Source: Mycetocola zhujimingii (lineage in GTDB: Bacteria; Actinomycetota; Actinomycetes; Actinomycetales; Microbacteriaceae). From it: a stretch of 64,000 bases of DNA. The position numbers and the translations under genes were made by a program. A model generated the notes under the pieces. The model worked only from the letters and a program-made list of their open reading frames with translations. It had not been told where the DNA came from and made no database searches. Where the stretch lies: NCBI RefSeq assembly GCF_003065425.1, contig NZ_CP026949.1, forward strand, positions 2,356,001 to 2,420,000, written 5' to 3'. Below, in pieces: positions 38,346-46,724 of this stretch; position 1 is the first letter of the stretch; each line of letters starts with the position of its first letter.

Positions 38346-39865
38346 TCGGCGGCTCCCTGGCTGTTGTTGCGCTTGACGAGTTCGACGACGTCATCGTATT
38401 TCGGGCTGTTCATGAAGTTGTCGACCGAGATGTGCTGCGAGTTCGGCGACTTCTCCCGTGCCCGGTCCGTGAGGTCCTGGTGGGTGATGACGAGATCGGC
38501 GTCACCCTTGAGGTTCGCAATGGACTGGTTGGTCACAGTGACGTCGGTAACGCCGGCCTTCTTGATCTTGTTGCGGAGAACCGAAGCGCCCATGGCGCTC
38601 GAGCCCATACCGGCGTCGCACGCGAAGACGATGTTCTTCACGAGCGTCGTCGTTCCGGTTCCTGTTGCCGAACCGGTGTCCGTGGTTCCCTCGGTGACGA
38701 GGCCGCCGAGGACCGAGCTCTGCTTGCCCTTGTTGGCCTGGGTTGCAGCAACGGCCGCACCCATGTCACCGGCGTTGCCGGACGCGAGGTCGCGCTTGCG
38801 CGATGCCCTCAGGATGATCGCTGCCACGACGAACGACACAGCTGCCGCGATCAGGACCGAGAGGATGACACCGACGAAGCTGTTGCGCTCGGTCACGGCG
38901 AGAATGGCGAAGATGCTGCCGGGAGACGCCACGCTGACGAGACCGGATCCGAAAATCGCGTTGGTTGCGACACCGCTGGCTCCACCCGCGATGACGGCGA
39001 GGAGAAGCATCGGCTTCGAGAGAACGTACGGGAAGTAGATCTCGTGGATGCCACCGAAGAACTGGATGATGATCGCACCGGGTGCGGTCGCCTTCGCAGC
39101 GCCAAGGCCGAAGATGCTGAACGCCAGGAGCAGTCCGAGTCCTGGACCGGGGTTTGCCTCGAGCAGGAAGAGGATGCTCTTTCCGGTTTCCTCAGACTGC
39201 TGGAGTGCCAGCGGAGTCAGAACGCCGTGGTTGATGGCGTTGTTGAGGAACAGAACCTTTGCCGGCTCGATGAGGATGCTCGCGAGCGGCAGGAGTCCGG
39301 CGTCGATGAGCCAGTTCACAGCTGCACCCAGTGCGGTTGTGATCGCCTGAATGATCGGGGCGAGCCCGAAGTAGGCGATGATCGCGAGGATCGCGCCGAG
39401 GATACCGGCCGAGAAGTTGTTCACCAGCATCTCAAAGCCGGCCTTGATCTTGCCTTCCCAGATGCTGTCGACCTTCTTCATGAGCCACGCGGCAAGCGGG
39501 CCGGCGATCATGGCGCCGAGGAACATCGGTGAACCGCTGAAGACCGGGTCTCCCATGGTCGCCGTAATGATTCCCATGGTCGCGATCGTCGCGACGACGC
39601 CGCCTCGCTGGTCGTAGATCATCCGACCGCCGGTGTTGGCGATCAGGAGCGGAAGCAGGAAGTAGAGGATCGGAGCAACCATGCTGGCGATCTGCTCGTT
39701 GGGCGTCCAGCCGTCCGGGATGAACAGGGCGGTGATCAGCCCCCACGCGATGAACGCCGGGATGTTTGGCATGACCATGCCGGAGAGGAAGGTGCCGAAT
39801 CGCTGAACGCGAACCCGTGCACCCCCTGCCTTCTTGGTCGGTGTCGACGACGTCGTCGTTGTCAT
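38342..39865 (-). CDS. mtlA: Mannitol-specific PTS enzyme IICB
   Basis: Membrane carrier that takes up and phosphorylates mannitol. In the 507-residue protein residues 1 to about 345 are the IIC channel (GTFLSGMVMPNIPAFIAWGLITALF, GGIHEIYFPYVL). A linker follows, and then a IIB domain with the phosphocysteine in VFACDAGMGSSAMGAS near residue 414. There is no IIA domain; MtlF supplies it. The start overlaps the ptsI stop as ATGA, so the specific and general PTS genes are translationally coupled. Confidence 0.96.
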   Translation of the reverse strand: MTTTTSSTPTKKAGGARVRVQRFGTFLSGMVMPNIPAFIAWGLITALFIPDGWTPNEQIASMVAPILYFLLPLLIANTGGRMIYDQRGGVVATIATMGIITATMGDPVFSGSPMFLGAMIAGPLAAWLMKKVDSIWEGKIKAGFEMLVNNFSAGILGAILAIIAYFGLAPIIQAITTALGAAVNWLIDAGLLPLASILIEPAKVLFLNNAINHGVLTPLALQQSEETGKSILFLLEANPGPGLGLLLAFSIFGLGAAKATAPGAIIIQFFGGIHEIYFPYVLSKPMLLLAVIAGGASGVATNAIFGSGLVSVASPGSIFAILAVTERNSFVGVILSVLIAAAVSFVVAAIILRASRKRDLASGNAGDMGAAVAATQANKGKQSSVLGGLVTEGTTDTGSATGTGTTTLVKNIVFACDAGMGSSAMGASVLRNKIKKAGVTDVTVTNQSIANLKGDADLVITHQDLTDRAREKSPNSQHISVDNFMNSPKYDDVVELVKRNNSQGAAE

Positions 39866-41556
39866 GATTGTTCCTCTTTCAGGGTGAGTGCAGCGGCGGC
39901 AACCGCTGCACGGGCTTCGGCCGCGCCATCGGCGGCCAGGGCGATCTCGGCGAGCTTTCGGGCCTCGTCGATGGTGTATTTCAGGAGGGACGCTCGTACG
40001 TCGACGAGCGCCGGGGTGGACATGGACAGTGTGGTCGCCCCGAGCCCAACGAGCACGACGGCGAGGAGCGGGTCAGCCGCCGCCTCACCGCAGATTCCGA
40101 CGGGCTTGCCTGTCGAGGCGCCGGCAGCGCCGACCTCTCCGACGAGACGAAGCACGGCGGGGTGCCACGGGTCCTGGAGCGCTGCTACCGAGCCGAGCAT
40201 CCGGTCAGCGGCAAGCGTGTACTGGGTCAGGTCGTTGGTGCCGATCGACGCAAAGTCGCTGGCGGCGAGGACCTGGGGGGCGAGGAGCGCGAGCGACGGC
40301 ACTTCGACCATCACACCGGCCGTCTTGATGCCGTATTCGCGGGCGATAGCGACGAAGTACTTCGTCTCTTCGACCGTCGACACCATGGGTGCCATGACCC
40401 ACAGGTCGGCTTCGGTTGCCTTATCGGCTTCGGCGAGCGCGGTGAGCTGCTCGCGCAGGATGTCCTCGCTGGCCCGAAGGGCGCGCAATCCGCGGAGGCC
40501 GAGTGCCGGGTTCTCCTCGTGCACATCGTTGAGGAAGGGCAACGGCTTGTCCGCTCCGGCGTCAAGCACGCGGACGACGACCTTCTTGCCGGGGAACGCC
40601 TGCAGCAGTCGCGTGTAGTGCTCACGCTGCTGGGCGACCGTTGGCGCGGAACCACCGGCATCGAGGAAGAGGAACTCGGTGCGGAACAGTCCGACACCCT
40701 CAGCCCCCGCATCCGCTGCGGCTTGCGCGCCTTCGGATGAACCGAGGTTGGCGAGGAGCGGGATCAGAGTCCCGTCCTTCAGCGCACCCGGCGTCACCGG
40801 TGCGACCGCTGCAGCTTCGCGCTCGGCGATGCGGCTTTCGGCTGCGGCGACCTCGTCGTCGCTCGGTGACGCTGTCACAGTGCCCGCAGCGGCGTCGACG
40901 ATGACCGTTGTCCCGTCGGCGAGCGTCGAGACATCCGCGGTACCGACAACGGCGACGATTGACTTCTCGCGGGCGAGGATCGCCGTGTGTGACGTCGGTC
41001 CGCCATCGCTGGTGACGAGGCCGAGGACCTTGTCGAGGTCGAGAAGCGCGGTGTCAGCCGGCGCGAGGTCGCGAGCTACGAGCACGAACGGGTGGTCGGG
41101 GTTCGGCACGCCGGGAGCGGGCACGCCGGAGAGGTCGGCGATCACGCGCTGGGAGACATCGTCCAGGTCGGCGGCGCGCTCCCCCAGGTAACCGCCCATG
41201 GCGGCAAGCTGGTCGCGGAAGCTTGCAAACGCCTCGAAGACGGCGCGCTCGGCGGTGATCCCCCGAGCAAGGCTCTCGTCGATGATGTCGGACAGTGTCG
41301 GGTCCTCCGCCATCATCGCCTGTGCTTCGAGCACGTCGCGAGCGGTGCCCCCTGCGGACTTTCCCCGTTCTTCCAGGTCGCGCGCGACAACGCTGAGCGA
41401 TGCCCTCGCGCGTCCGGCTTCGTCCTCGACGGACTTCGTGCTTGGTGTGTCCTGCGGCTCGGGCAATGGCTCAGACATGCGGGCGACGACACCGACGACC
41501 ACACCCTGTCCGATCCCGGTGCCCTGCAGTGTTGTGTGTGTTCCTGTCACTGTCAT
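39862..41556 (-). CDS. ptsI: Phosphoenolpyruvate-protein phosphotransferase (PTS Enzyme I)
   Basis: Takes phosphate from PEP and passes it to HPr. The 564-residue protein has the phosphohistidine in TSDGGPTSHTAILARE near residue 188, and the PEP-binding barrel with GAEGVGLFRTEFLFLD, the APMVSTVEE loop and SIGTNDLTQYTLAADR. It carries the general PTS function inside the mannitol operon, 27 bases after ptsH, and overlaps mtlA. No other ptsI lies in the window. Confidence 0.97.
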   Translation of the reverse strand: MTVTGTHTTLQGTGIGQGVVVGVVARMSEPLPEPQDTPSTKSVEDEAGRARASLSVVARDLEERGKSAGGTARDVLEAQAMMAEDPTLSDIIDESLARGITAERAVFEAFASFRDQLAAMGGYLGERAADLDDVSQRVIADLSGVPAPGVPNPDHPFVLVARDLAPADTALLDLDKVLGLVTSDGGPTSHTAILAREKSIVAVVGTADVSTLADGTTVIVDAAAGTVTASPSDDEVAAAESRIAEREAAAVAPVTPGALKDGTLIPLLANLGSSEGAQAAADAGAEGVGLFRTEFLFLDAGGSAPTVAQQREHYTRLLQAFPGKKVVVRVLDAGADKPLPFLNDVHEENPALGLRGLRALRASEDILREQLTALAEADKATEADLWVMAPMVSTVEETKYFVAIAREYGIKTAGVMVEVPSLALLAPQVLAASDFASIGTNDLTQYTLAADRMLGSVAALQDPWHPAVLRLVGEVGAAGASTGKPVGICGEAAADPLLAVVLVGLGATTLSMSTPALVDVRASLLKYTIDEARKLAEIALAADGAAEARAAVAAAALTLKEEQS

Positions 41557-41583
41557 GACTGCTCTCCTCGGCTCGTCGATCTT

Positions 41584-41850
41584 TTATTCGTCATGGTCCG
41601 TCACAAGAAGCTCCACGAGTTGGTCGAGCACAGCATCGGCGTTGGTGCCGTCTGCGGTGAGCGTCACGTAGTCGCCGAAGTCAACACCGAGCGAGATCAC
41701 GCCGAGGATGCTCGAGGCGTTGACCGGCTTGCCACTTCCCTTGGCGATGGTGACATTCGCTCCGGAAGCCGCGGCCGCCTGTGTGAACAGCTTCGCGGGA
41801 CGGGCGTGGAGACCGTGAGATGAACCGATTCGAACGGTGCGTTCAGCCAT
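41584..41850 (-). CDS. ptsH: PTS phosphocarrier protein HPr
   Basis: Small carrier that receives phosphate from Enzyme I on His15 (GSSHGLHARPAKLF) and gives it to IIA proteins. The 88-residue product also has serines 46-47 at the regulatory position (NASSILGVISLG), although an HPr kinase is not expected in actinobacteria. ATG at 41850 gives MAERTVRIG; it overlaps the upstream IIB gene by eight bases. Confidence 0.96.
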   Translation of the reverse strand: MAERTVRIGSSHGLHARPAKLFTQAAAASGANVTIAKGSGKPVNASSILGVISLGVDFGDYVTLTADGTNADAVLDQLVELLVTDHDE

Positions 41851-42202
41851 GAAGTGTTTCCTCCGTCGCTTGCCTGTGTGTTCCCTCACGTGTTGACCGT
41901 GCTCCGGCAGCAGAAAGAGCAAGGTCGAGGGCTTCGTCGCCAGCCGGCGACGAGAAGACTGAGGCGGGCATGACCGCGACGGCCACACCTCGCGAGTGCG
42001 CTGTCGCACGGATGATGTCGACGTGCGAGGTCAGGTGGGGTCCGACGAGAACGACATCAGCGCCCGCGCTCTGCGCATCGAACGCAGTGAGTGGACAGGC
42101 TGTAGCGGAGACATCGATCTTTCTCGCCATGGCGGCTTTTCTGACGCGCTGGGCGACAAACGTGCTGGACGCTCCCGCACCGCACACTACGAGGATCTTC
42201 AT
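41843..42202 (-). CDS. Orphan PTS enzyme IIB of the lactose/cellobiose type
   Basis: A 119-residue protein with the IIB P-loop and phosphocysteine Cys7 (KILVVCGAGASSTFVAQRV), then ADVVLVGPHLTSHVDIIRA. This fold belongs to lactose/chitobiose-type IIB proteins, not to the mannitol class already present in MtlA. No matching IIC or IIA lies nearby. It is the first gene of the operon IIB-ptsH-ptsI-mtlA-mtlF-mtlD, starting after GGAGG. It might serve a distant carrier or signal to the PRD regulator encoded divergently; the role is unknown. Confidence 0.85.
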   Translation of the reverse strand: MKILVVCGAGASSTFVAQRVRKAAMARKIDVSATACPLTAFDAQSAGADVVLVGPHLTSHVDIIRATAHSRGVAVAVMPASVFSSPAGDEALDLALSAAGARSTREGTHRQATEETLHG

Positions 42203-42223
42203 TGATCCGCCTCCGTCGACAAT

Positions 42224-42256
42224 CTTGCTGTGGAAATCTGCTTGCTGTGGAAATCT
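42224..42256. repeat. Tandem 16-bp direct repeat in the PTS operon promoter
   Basis: The same 16 bases (CTTGCTGTGGAAATCT on plus) occur at 42224-42239 and 42241-42256, a 17-base period, 21 bases upstream of the IIB start. The upstream copy covers most of the proposed -10 box. The layout suits a regulator binding side by side, possibly MtlR. Confidence 0.8.
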
Positions 42257-42282
42257 ACGCCGGGAAATGGCCAGCTTGTCAA
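42252..42282 (-). promoter_or_regulatory. Predicted promoter of the IIB-ptsHI-mtlAFD operon
   Basis: On the minus strand a perfect TTGACA (42277-42282) is followed, after 19 bases, by TAGATT (42252-42257), which overlaps the direct repeat. The wide spacing and overlap suggest an activator-dependent promoter. Confidence 0.5.
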
Positions 42283-42445
42283 GCATTCCGAGTTCCGACG
42301 ATGATTGCCACCAGGTTCTCTTCCGCGGGGTAGGAAAGCGGGAGGGGCTTTCACGCACAAAATGGACGAAGTCGGCCCGCTCAAGGGTAACGTTGACTGG
42401 AGTCGGGACCGGCCATCGCGGACTCGGGTTCGACAGGAGTTGCAC

Positions 42446-44362
42446 GTGACACGCGAGAAACAAGACCGCATCGCCTGGTATCTCGCGCGCGCCGACACCT
42501 GGGTGACCGCGGCCGAACTGGCAGATGCGCTTGGCGTGACCACGCGCAGCGTGAGGAATTACGTGACCGCGCTCAAGGAACGGGCTGCAGGACTCGACCT
42601 CATCTCGGGCGGGCCGCAAGGGTACCGGATTTCCCTTGACGCCTGGGCGGCGTTCCGGCAGGGCGCGGCTGAGCCGCAGACCGAGACCCCCCGTGCCCGC
42701 CTGTACTCGATCGTGCGTCGGCTCGTCGACAGCCCTGACGGCCTCGATGTCTTTGAGCTTGCGGCGGCGCTGTACGTCTCTGAGTCCACCGTCGAGGCGG
42801 ATCTTTCGCGGGTCAGGCTTCTCCTCTCCGAAGCGGAGTTGACGCTCGTCAGATCCGGAAGCACAGTGATGCTCAGCGGCAGCGAGCTCGCAAGACGCCG
42901 CTTGCTCAGTCGCATGTTCCGTGACGAAACCGAACGTGGGCTGATTGAACTCGAGGCGATCCAGCGCGAATTCTCGGCACACAACCTCAGCGGGTTCAAG
43001 ACCGACCTGCTCGCGATGCTCACCGACCTCGGTTATCTCCTCAACGACTACGGCATCGACAACGTCCTGCTGCATATTGCGATCGCCGTGGACCGGGTGT
43101 CGAAAGACCAGCAGGTCAAGGCGCCCGCGTCGCAGCCCGACGAGGCATCCACCGAGCTGTCGCGCCGGCTTGGCGCTCTCATCGAGGCATCCCTCGGCAC
43201 GAGGCTCGGCGCTGCAGACGTCGAGTATCTCGCGTATCTCCTCGCGACGAGGGGCGTCCAGGCCGCTGACGCCACCGATGGTACCGCTGCGCACCCGGGG
43301 TACCTCGACTCGTCCGACCTCGAAACCGTGCGTTCCATCGTGCTCTCCGCCGGCAACGAGTATCTCGTTGACCTCAGCGATGAAGATTTCATCACGAGGC
43401 TGACCCTGCACGTGCAGAACCTGCTTCGCCGGGCGCAGGAACGCTCGTACTCCCGCAACCCGCTCGCGCGGAGTATCAAGACGTCGTACCCGATGATCTA
43501 CGAACTCGCCGTGTTCATCGCGAGTCAACTGCAACGCCAGGGATCCATCGAGATCAATGACGACGAGATCGCATACATTGCCATGCACGTCGGCGCTCAC
43601 CTTCAACAGCAGGTCAGGCGCGACGAGCTGATGCGCTGTGTGATCGTCTGCCCGAACTATTACGACATGCACCTCATGCTTCGCGACCGCGTCATGATCC
43701 TTCTCGGCGACACCCTCGAGGTCGTGAAGGTCGTCACGCGGAGCGACGTCGCGTGGAACGACCTCGACGCAGATATCGTGCTCACCACCATCGAGCCTCC
43801 CGTGCCATCCGACTCGATCCTCACCGTGCAGCCGTTCTTCACCGATGCGGATGCCGACCGGGTGCGCCAGGCGATCGCCCGGCTGAAACGCGTACGCCGC
43901 CGAGCACTCATCAAGGACGACGTTCTCCGCTATTTCGATAGCGCTCTCTTTCTCCGCAACGTTCAGGCCAGCGACGAAGAATCCATGATCCGCACCCTCG
44001 GTGAACTCATGCGCGATCGCGGCATCATCGACGACAGCTACATCGAGGGTGCCATCGAGCGCGAACGGATGTCGTCGACCGCCTTTACCGATTCGCTCGC
44101 GGTTCCGCACGCGATGGCGATGACGGCATCCACCACGTCGATTGCGATCGCCGTGAACGAATCGAGCATGCCGTGGGGCGACAATCGCGTGAACGTTGTC
44201 GCGCTCATCGCGTTCAGCGAAGCGGGGCGCGCGAGCTTCCAGACGGTGTTCGATCAGTTCGTCGAGGTCTTCTCAGACCGCGAGGACGTTCAGCGCATCA
44301 TCCGCAAGTCGACGGACTTCGCCGCGTTCATCGACGAACTCGTCCACACCATGGACTCCTGA
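42446..44362 (+). CDS. mtlR: PRD-domain mannitol operon activator (MtlR-like, BglG/LicR class)
   Basis: A 638-residue transcription factor whose activity is set by PTS phosphorylation. In order: an N-terminal HTH (WVTAAELADALGVTTRSVRNYV), a second winged-helix region (DVFELAAALYVSESTVEADLSR), two PRD domains, a IIB-like segment, and a C-terminal EIIA type 2 domain with His555 in LAVPHAMAM. This is the MtlR layout. GTG at 42446 has AGGAG six bases upstream; a frame to 42305 crosses the promoter. It diverges from the PTS operon and ends two bases from convergent pabC. Confidence 0.88.
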   Translation: MTREKQDRIAWYLARADTWVTAAELADALGVTTRSVRNYVTALKERAAGLDLISGGPQGYRISLDAWAAFRQGAAEPQTETPRARLYSIVRRLVDSPDGLDVFELAAALYVSESTVEADLSRVRLLLSEAELTLVRSGSTVMLSGSELARRRLLSRMFRDETERGLIELEAIQREFSAHNLSGFKTDLLAMLTDLGYLLNDYGIDNVLLHIAIAVDRVSKDQQVKAPASQPDEASTELSRRLGALIEASLGTRLGAADVEYLAYLLATRGVQAADATDGTAAHPGYLDSSDLETVRSIVLSAGNEYLVDLSDEDFITRLTLHVQNLLRRAQERSYSRNPLARSIKTSYPMIYELAVFIASQLQRQGSIEINDDEIAYIAMHVGAHLQQQVRRDELMRCVIVCPNYYDMHLMLRDRVMILLGDTLEVVKVVTRSDVAWNDLDADIVLTTIEPPVPSDSILTVQPFFTDADADRVRQAIARLKRVRRRALIKDDVLRYFDSALFLRNVQASDEESMIRTLGELMRDRGIIDDSYIEGAIERERMSSTAFTDSLAVPHAMAMTASTTSIAIAVNESSMPWGDNRVNVVALIAFSEAGRASFQTVFDQFVEVFSDREDVQRIIRKSTDFAAFIDELVHTMDS

Positions 44363-44364
44363 CC

Positions 44365-45243
44365 TCAGGCAAGCAACGCAGCGTTCAGTTGCCTGGTCAG
44401 TCCACGGTCGGTCGGTATCTCTGTGCCGTCGACCTCGGTGACCGGTACGGCGAGCCGGACGCTCGACACCAGCCAGAGCGCATCCGACCGCTGCAGCTCA
44501 GCTATCTCGACCTTGCGGTAGACGCACTCGAAGCCATCACCTTCGAGGTGCGCGAACAGGTCGGCCTGGGTGGTACCGGCCAGAATCCCGTGCTGGATGA
44601 CCGGGGTGACTATGGTGTTTCCCTGCCTGAGGAGCAGCGTCGATGTCGGTGCTTCCAGAGCGAACCCATCTGTCGACGTAAACACGGCATCGTCCGCCCC
44701 GCGCCGCTGAGCTTCGCGAAGCGCGGCCATGTTGATGGCGTAGGACAGCGTCTTGGCCCCGACGAGCAGCCAGGGGCTTGCCTCGCCGACGTCGTTGGCA
44801 TATCCCCGGCTCAGGGTAACGACTTTCACCCCGTTCTCCCGCTCGGGAAAGTCACCGGTGATCGGCGTCGCCGTCGCCCAGCAGGTTGGTCCGCCCTGGC
44901 CGGTTCCGCGGGTGATGGTGAGCCGGATTGATGCCTGCCCGACACTCGGAAGCGCGTCGAGCAATGCGGCGATGGCTGCCCGCCACTGGTCGTGATTGGG
45001 TGCGGGCAGGTCCAGCTTGTGCGCGGAGCCGGTCAGCCTGGCGAGGTGGGCCTCGATACCGCGGGCCCGGCCGTCGTTCGCTCCGAGGGTCTCAAACACT
45101 CCGTCACCACGTGCCGCCGCGGCGTCGAACGCGGTGAGAATGGGCTCGTTCTCGGCTACGAACGTCAGTGACGCACTGAGTACGGCGTCGGTGGCGGCCC
45201 GGTCCTCCGGGATCGGATCGATCAGCAGCACGAGTCGAGTCAT
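44365..45243 (-). CDS. pabC: Aminodeoxychorismate lyase-like, PLP fold type IV enzyme
   Basis: Most likely 4-amino-4-deoxychorismate lyase, giving p-aminobenzoate for folate; branched-chain aminotransferases share the fold. The 292-residue protein has GDGVFETLGANDGRARGIEAHLARL, the PLP lysine Lys164 in GAKTLSYAINMAALREAQRRGADDAVF, and GILAGTTQADLF. ATG at 45243 is used because earlier candidates overlap map; no good ribosome binding site is visible. It lies 28 bases after map and may be read with it. Confidence 0.82.
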   Translation of the reverse strand: MTRLVLLIDPIPEDRAATDAVLSASLTFVAENEPILTAFDAAAARGDGVFETLGANDGRARGIEAHLARLTGSAHKLDLPAPNHDQWRAAIAALLDALPSVGQASIRLTITRGTGQGGPTCWATATPITGDFPERENGVKVVTLSRGYANDVGEASPWLLVGAKTLSYAINMAALREAQRRGADDAVFTSTDGFALEAPTSTLLLRQGNTIVTPVIQHGILAGTTQADLFAHLEGDGFECVYRKVEIAELQRSDALWLVSSVRLAVPVTEVDGTEIPTDRGLTRQLNAALLA

Positions 45244-45271
45244 GTCATCGACACTAGCCGCACAACCGGCG

Positions 45272-46099
45272 TCAGGCGATGGGCGTTGGGGTGACGCCGA
45301 ACGGGGCAAGCCCGGCTGCTCCCCCATCCTCGGCGGTCAGGACCCAGATTCCGTCCTTGTGCACCGCAACGCTGTGCTCCCAGTGGGCAGCTGCCAGGCC
45401 GTCGTCGGTGGCGACCGTCCAGTCGTCGTCGCGAGTGTGGGTGTCGATGCCTCCGAGCACGACCATCGGCTCGATGGCGACCACCAGCCCCGGTTTCACC
45501 TCAGGGCCCTTCTGCCTGACCCGGTAGTTGAACACGGGCGGTGATTCATGCATCGCCCTTCCGATGCCGTGGCCAACGTAGTCCGTGAGGATGCCGTAGC
45601 TTCCGCGCTTCTCGACATACTCCTCGACCGCCTCACCGACCTCGTTGAGGTATCGGGCCCTTGCGAGCCGCGCGATACCGGCCCAGAGCGAGCCCTCGGT
45701 GACGTCGGAAAGCTTCTGCCGCTCGGCAACGAGCTGTGGGCGTGACGGGTCGGGCAGGACAACACTGATCGCGGCGTCGCCGTTCCAGCCGCCCAGGATC
45801 GCGCCGCTGTCCACCGAGAGGATATCGCCCGGTTCCAGGCGACGCCCGTTCGGGATTCCGTGCACGACTTCCTCGTTGACCGAGGCGCAGATCGTGTGGT
45901 TGTACCCCGGCTCCAGCTTGAAGTTCGGCTGGCCACCGAGCGCGACGATCGCGGCTTCAGCCGCCGCGTCGATCTCGAGGGTTGTCCGACCGACAGCGAT
46001 CGTCTGCCGAGCCGCGGCGAGCGATGCGGCCGTCGCGAGTCCCGGCTCCACCATGAGGCGAAGCTGGGCTGGGGTTTTGTAAATGGACTTGCGCAGCAT
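45272..46099 (-). CDS. map: Methionine aminopeptidase, type I
   Basis: Removes the initiator methionine from new proteins. The 275-residue protein has the pita-bread fold metal ligands: aspartates in VDSGAILGGWNGDAA, histidine in GHGIGRAMHESPPV, and glutamates in VVAIEPMVV and near the C-terminus (AHWEHSVAV). ATG at 46099 gives MLRKSIYKTP. It follows adk by 37 bases in the secY-adk-map order typical of Gram-positives. In related genomes infA usually comes next; here the PTS locus intervenes. Confidence 0.96.
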   Translation of the reverse strand: MLRKSIYKTPAQLRLMVEPGLATAASLAAARQTIAVGRTTLEIDAAAEAAIVALGGQPNFKLEPGYNHTICASVNEEVVHGIPNGRRLEPGDILSVDSGAILGGWNGDAAISVVLPDPSRPQLVAERQKLSDVTEGSLWAGIARLARARYLNEVGEAVEEYVEKRGSYGILTDYVGHGIGRAMHESPPVFNYRVRQKGPEVKPGLVVAIEPMVVLGGIDTHTRDDDWTVATDDGLAAAHWEHSVAVHKDGIWVLTAEDGGAAGLAPFGVTPTPIA

Positions 46100-46136
46100 T
46101 TCGTGTGTTTCTTGTTGTTCTACTCGGACGATCCGG

Positions 46137-46724
46137 TCAGACGGTGACGGCGATCCCCCGGGCAGCGAGTGCATCCCTGACGCGGGCCGCAACCTCGCCA
46201 ACGGGGCCGAGCCCGTCGACGTCGATGACGAGTCCACGCTCGGCGTATGCGGCGATGACCGGTTCCGTCTGGTCCTGGTAGACGTCCTGGCGGTGCCTGA
46301 TCACATCTTCGGTGTCATCGGCACGACCCTGTTCCGAGGCCCGCTTGAGCAGCCTCGCGACAACCTCATCCGGGTCGGCCACCAGACGCACAACGGCGTC
46401 GAGCTCAGCTCCGGTTTCGGCGAGGATCGAGTCAAGCTCGTGCACCTGGTCGACGGTACGGGGGTAACCGTCGAGGAGGAATCCCTCGCTCGCGTCGTCC
46501 TGGTGGAGCCGGTCGCGCACGATTTCGTTGGTGAGCGAATCGGGAACGTATGAACCGCTCGACACGATCTCCTGGATTTTCATCCCGAGTTCGGTCCCGT
46601 CCTTGATGTTCGCGCGAAAGATGTCGCCCGTCGAGATGGCCGGGATTCCGAACGTCTCGGCGATGATGGCGGCCTGGGTTCCTTTTCCTGCACCGGGAGG
46701 ACCGACGATCAAGAGGCGGGTCAT
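46137..46724 (-). CDS. adk: Adenylate kinase
   Basis: Balances AMP, ADP and ATP. The 195-residue protein has the P-loop [13 protein letters not shown] at the N-terminus, the AMP-binding [10 protein letters not shown] and [13 protein letters not shown], and a shortened LID without zinc cysteines, which is usual in actinobacteria. ATG at 46724 overlaps the secY stop as ATGA; a longer frame to 47132 lies inside secY. Confidence 0.97.
   Translation of the reverse strand: MTRLLIVGPPGAGKGTQAAIIAETFGIPAISTGDIFRANIKDGTELGMKIQEIVSSGSYVPDSLTNEIVRDRLHQDDASEGFLLDGYPRTVDQVHELDSILAETGAELDAVVRLVADPDEVVARLLKRASEQGRADDTEDVIRHRQDVYQDQTEPVIAAYAERGLVIDVDGLGPVGEVAARVRDALAARGIAVTV

Noticed and set aside
42203-44110. 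Upstream part of a 755-codon minus-strand frame ending in the IIB protein
   Set aside because: The first 636 codons are antisense to mtlR; only the part from ATG 42202 has IIB features and a Shine-Dalgarno.
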